6,831 nucleotides of DNA, taken from contig JASLAE010000474.1 in NCBI GenBank assembly GCA_030147305.1, forward strand, positions 1-6,831. Direction: 5' to 3'. The position numbers and the translations under genes were made by a program. Numbering within the stretch: position 1 is the first letter of the stretch; the number at the start of each line of letters is the position of its first letter. Below the pieces are notes generated by a model. It had not been told where the DNA came from, ran no database searches, and worked only from the letters and a program-made list of their open reading frames with translations. This DNA comes from Cesiribacter sp. (GTDB lineage: Bacteria; Bacteroidota; Bacteroidia; Cytophagales; Cyclobacteriaceae). Of this stretch, positions 6,811 through 6,831 are shown piece after piece.

Positions 6811-6831
6811 GCCGGCCCAGGTATTGGTCCT

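Noticed and set aside
1..6831. CRISPR array, insertion sequence, prophage, toxin-antitoxin or defence genes
   Set aside because: I saw no regular direct repeats, transposase or integrase motifs, or terminal inverted repeats. The genes are housekeeping or envelope types of uniform composition.

Overview
The window looks like core chromosome from a member of the Bacteroidota, probably of the Cytophagales/Hymenobacter-Pontibacter type. That placement is an inference. It rests on the PorE-like TPR/beta-propeller/OmpA protein, a DUF4924-type gene (a family I know only from this phylum), mostly absent Shine-Dalgarno sites, and a TAnnTTTG-type promoter element in the lepA upstream region. I see no phage, transposon, CRISPR, tRNA or rRNA feature.

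Layout. Bases 1-337 are AT-rich and non-coding as far as I can see. Four genes then lie on the minus strand. In transcription order they are lepA (5775-3988), folD (3904-3008), queE (2979-2281) and a PorE-like ompA-family gene (2272-338). A strong hairpin followed by a T-rich stretch just after the lepA stop codon probably ends the lepA transcript. folD, queE and the ompA-family gene follow with gaps of 28 and 8 bases and likely form one transcription unit. On the plus strand, divergent from lepA, a DUF4924-like gene (5928-6443) is followed after one base by a small protein with two membrane segments (6445-6810). Their shared upstream region holds a candidate promoter in each direction.

Functions. 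LepA is the ribosome-associated GTPase elongation factor 4. FolD interconverts one-carbon tetrahydrofolate forms in the cytoplasm. QueE is the radical-SAM enzyme that forms the 7-deazapurine ring on the way to queuosine in tRNA. The ompA-family protein is exported and probably anchors to peptidoglycan; its domain order matches PorE of the type IX secretion system. The minus-strand genes are largely housekeeping, and no single pathway joins them. The plus-strand pair is of unknown function.

I did not find a convincing undescribed system. The points most worth a second look are the PorE-like architecture without a lipobox, the lepA terminator that separates lepA from folD, the corrected start codons of queE and the DUF4924-like gene, and the tightly coupled pair of uncharacterised genes at the right end.
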